A stretch of DNA of 5,976 nucleotides from Desulfamplus sp. (lineage in GTDB: Bacteria; Desulfobacterota; Desulfobacteria; Desulfobacterales; Desulfobacteraceae). The translations under genes were made by a program, and so were the position numbers. How positions within the stretch are numbered: position 1 is the stretch's first letter; each line of letters begins with the position of its first letter. Below, one piece after another: positions 5,533-5,976 of this stretch. The stretch spans positions 1 through 5,976 of the forward strand of contig JADFYT010000156.1 in NCBI GenBank assembly GCA_015232935.1, read 5' to 3'. The notes beneath the pieces are model-generated. The model was not told the origin of the DNA, ran no database searches, and was given only the letters and a program-made list of their open reading frames with translations.

Positions 5533-5976
5533 ATGTCAGAGATGTCAGGGGAAGAGAGTGTTGAGAAAGAAGGTTCTGGTAAAGATCATGCAGATAGCTT
5601 TGGCAAAGACAGTATTGTGAAAAGCGGATTCAAGGAGGAGGAAGATAACTTGCAGGATGAGGATCTCCAGGTCGAGGATTTTCAGGGTGAGGAAAATTTT
5701 GCGGATCTCCTTGATTCCTATGATGCTCAAGAGAGTCATGATATTCGGCAAGGTGATAAAATAAATGGAACTATTATCGCGATAGGCAAAAACAGTGTCT
5801 ATATCAGTACCGGCTCAAAAAGCGACGGCGTGGTTGAAAAAGCAGAGCTTTTAGACGAAAACGGGAACTTTCCTTATAATGTGGGGGATAAAATAGCACT
5901 TTATGTTGTCTCTCTAAATGAAAGTGAAGTAATTCTTTCCAGAGCTCTTTCCGGTGCAGGATATGCTTTTATGCTT
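5533..5976 (+). CDS. S1 RNA-binding-domain protein (ribosomal protein S1-like), 3' end beyond the window
   Basis: The first 148 residues are visible and the frame is open at the window end. Residues 1-70 form an acidic, low-complexity, probably disordered tail (about 24 Asp/Glu against 5 Lys). A recognisable S1 OB-fold begins at about 73: QGDKINGTIIAIGKNSVYI, STGSKSDGVVEKAEL, then VGDKIALYVVSLNESEVILSRAL ending near 139. S1 domains bind single-stranded RNA. In ribosomal protein S1 several copies in tandem deliver mRNA to the 30S subunit. From memory, deltaproteobacterial S1-like proteins have this same pattern of acidic leader, SYDA-like segment and first S1 domain, so a multi-S1-domain protein (rpsA or a paralogue) is likely. 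The number of further S1 domains cannot be seen, so I give no symbol. The gene is 142 bp after rel and probably has its own promoter. Confidence 0.85.
   Translation, partial: MSEMSGEESVEKEGSGKDHADSFGKDSIVKSGFKEEEDNLQDEDLQVEDFQGEENFADLLDSYDAQESHDIRQGDKINGTIIAIGKNSVYISTGSKSDGVVEKAELLDENGNFPYNVGDKIALYVVSLNESEVILSRALSGAGYAFML

Noticed and set aside
5545..5751. Minus-strand open frame opposite the S1 gene start
   Set aside because: The plus-strand frame has a good Shine-Dalgarno sequence and a recognisable S1 domain. The antisense frame is Ile/Leu-rich because it is complementary to an Asp/Glu-rich tail.
1..5976. tRNA, rRNA, CRISPR, insertion sequence or phage features
   Set aside because: No repeat array beyond the two-unit repeat at 1534-1575, no transposase or integrase, and no cloverleaf-like sequence in the gaps.

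Overview
The window is a compact, all-plus-strand stretch of bacterial housekeeping genes in the order ispG - DUF2147 gene - proS - rel - rpsA-like. Base composition is moderate and slightly AT-rich. Gene content and the style of the proteins (IspG next to prolyl-tRNA synthetase and a Rel protein, then an S1-domain protein with a long acidic N-terminus) suggest a Desulfobacterota (former Deltaproteobacteria) sulfate-reducer-like organism. That placement is an inference from family resemblance, not a database result.

Layout. (1) 2-1048: ispG (gcpE), missing its first few codons because the window begins inside it. The reading frame is interrupted by one in-frame TAG at 707-709, where the family normally has the second Glu of a DPVEE motif. 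The frame continues without a shift to TAA at 1046-1048 and carries all expected iron-sulfur cluster residues. (2) 1072-1533: a small exported protein of the DUF2147 family. (3) 1534-1575: a 21-bp tandem duplication filling the gap up to the proS Shine-Dalgarno sequence. (4) 1588-3102: proS, an archaeal/eukaryotic-type prolyl-tRNA synthetase with a C-terminal four-Cys zinc site. (5) 3219-5390: rel, a full-length (p)ppGpp synthetase/hydrolase. (6) 5391-5532: a non-coding gap with a possible imperfect hairpin and an AT-rich leader. (7) 5533-5976: the 5' part of an S1 RNA-binding-domain protein, cut by the window end.

The genes share a growth and translation theme: isoprenoid precursor synthesis (IspG), tRNA charging (ProRS), the stringent response that monitors tRNA charging (Rel), and mRNA handling on the ribosome (S1). 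Short gaps from ispG to proS (23 bp and 54 bp) suggest co-transcription. The gaps before rel (116 bp) and the S1 gene (142 bp) could hold their own promoters.

The most notable point is the amber codon in ispG. It sits at the junction of the TIM-barrel and 4Fe-4S domains and is followed by an in-frame GTG with a well-spaced GGAG. The possibilities are a sequencing error, a recent inactivating mutation, amber readthrough (suppressor or pyrrolysine), or a functional two-piece IspG. I see no mobile element, CRISPR array, tRNA or rRNA. Apart from the amber codon this looks like an ordinary core-genome region.
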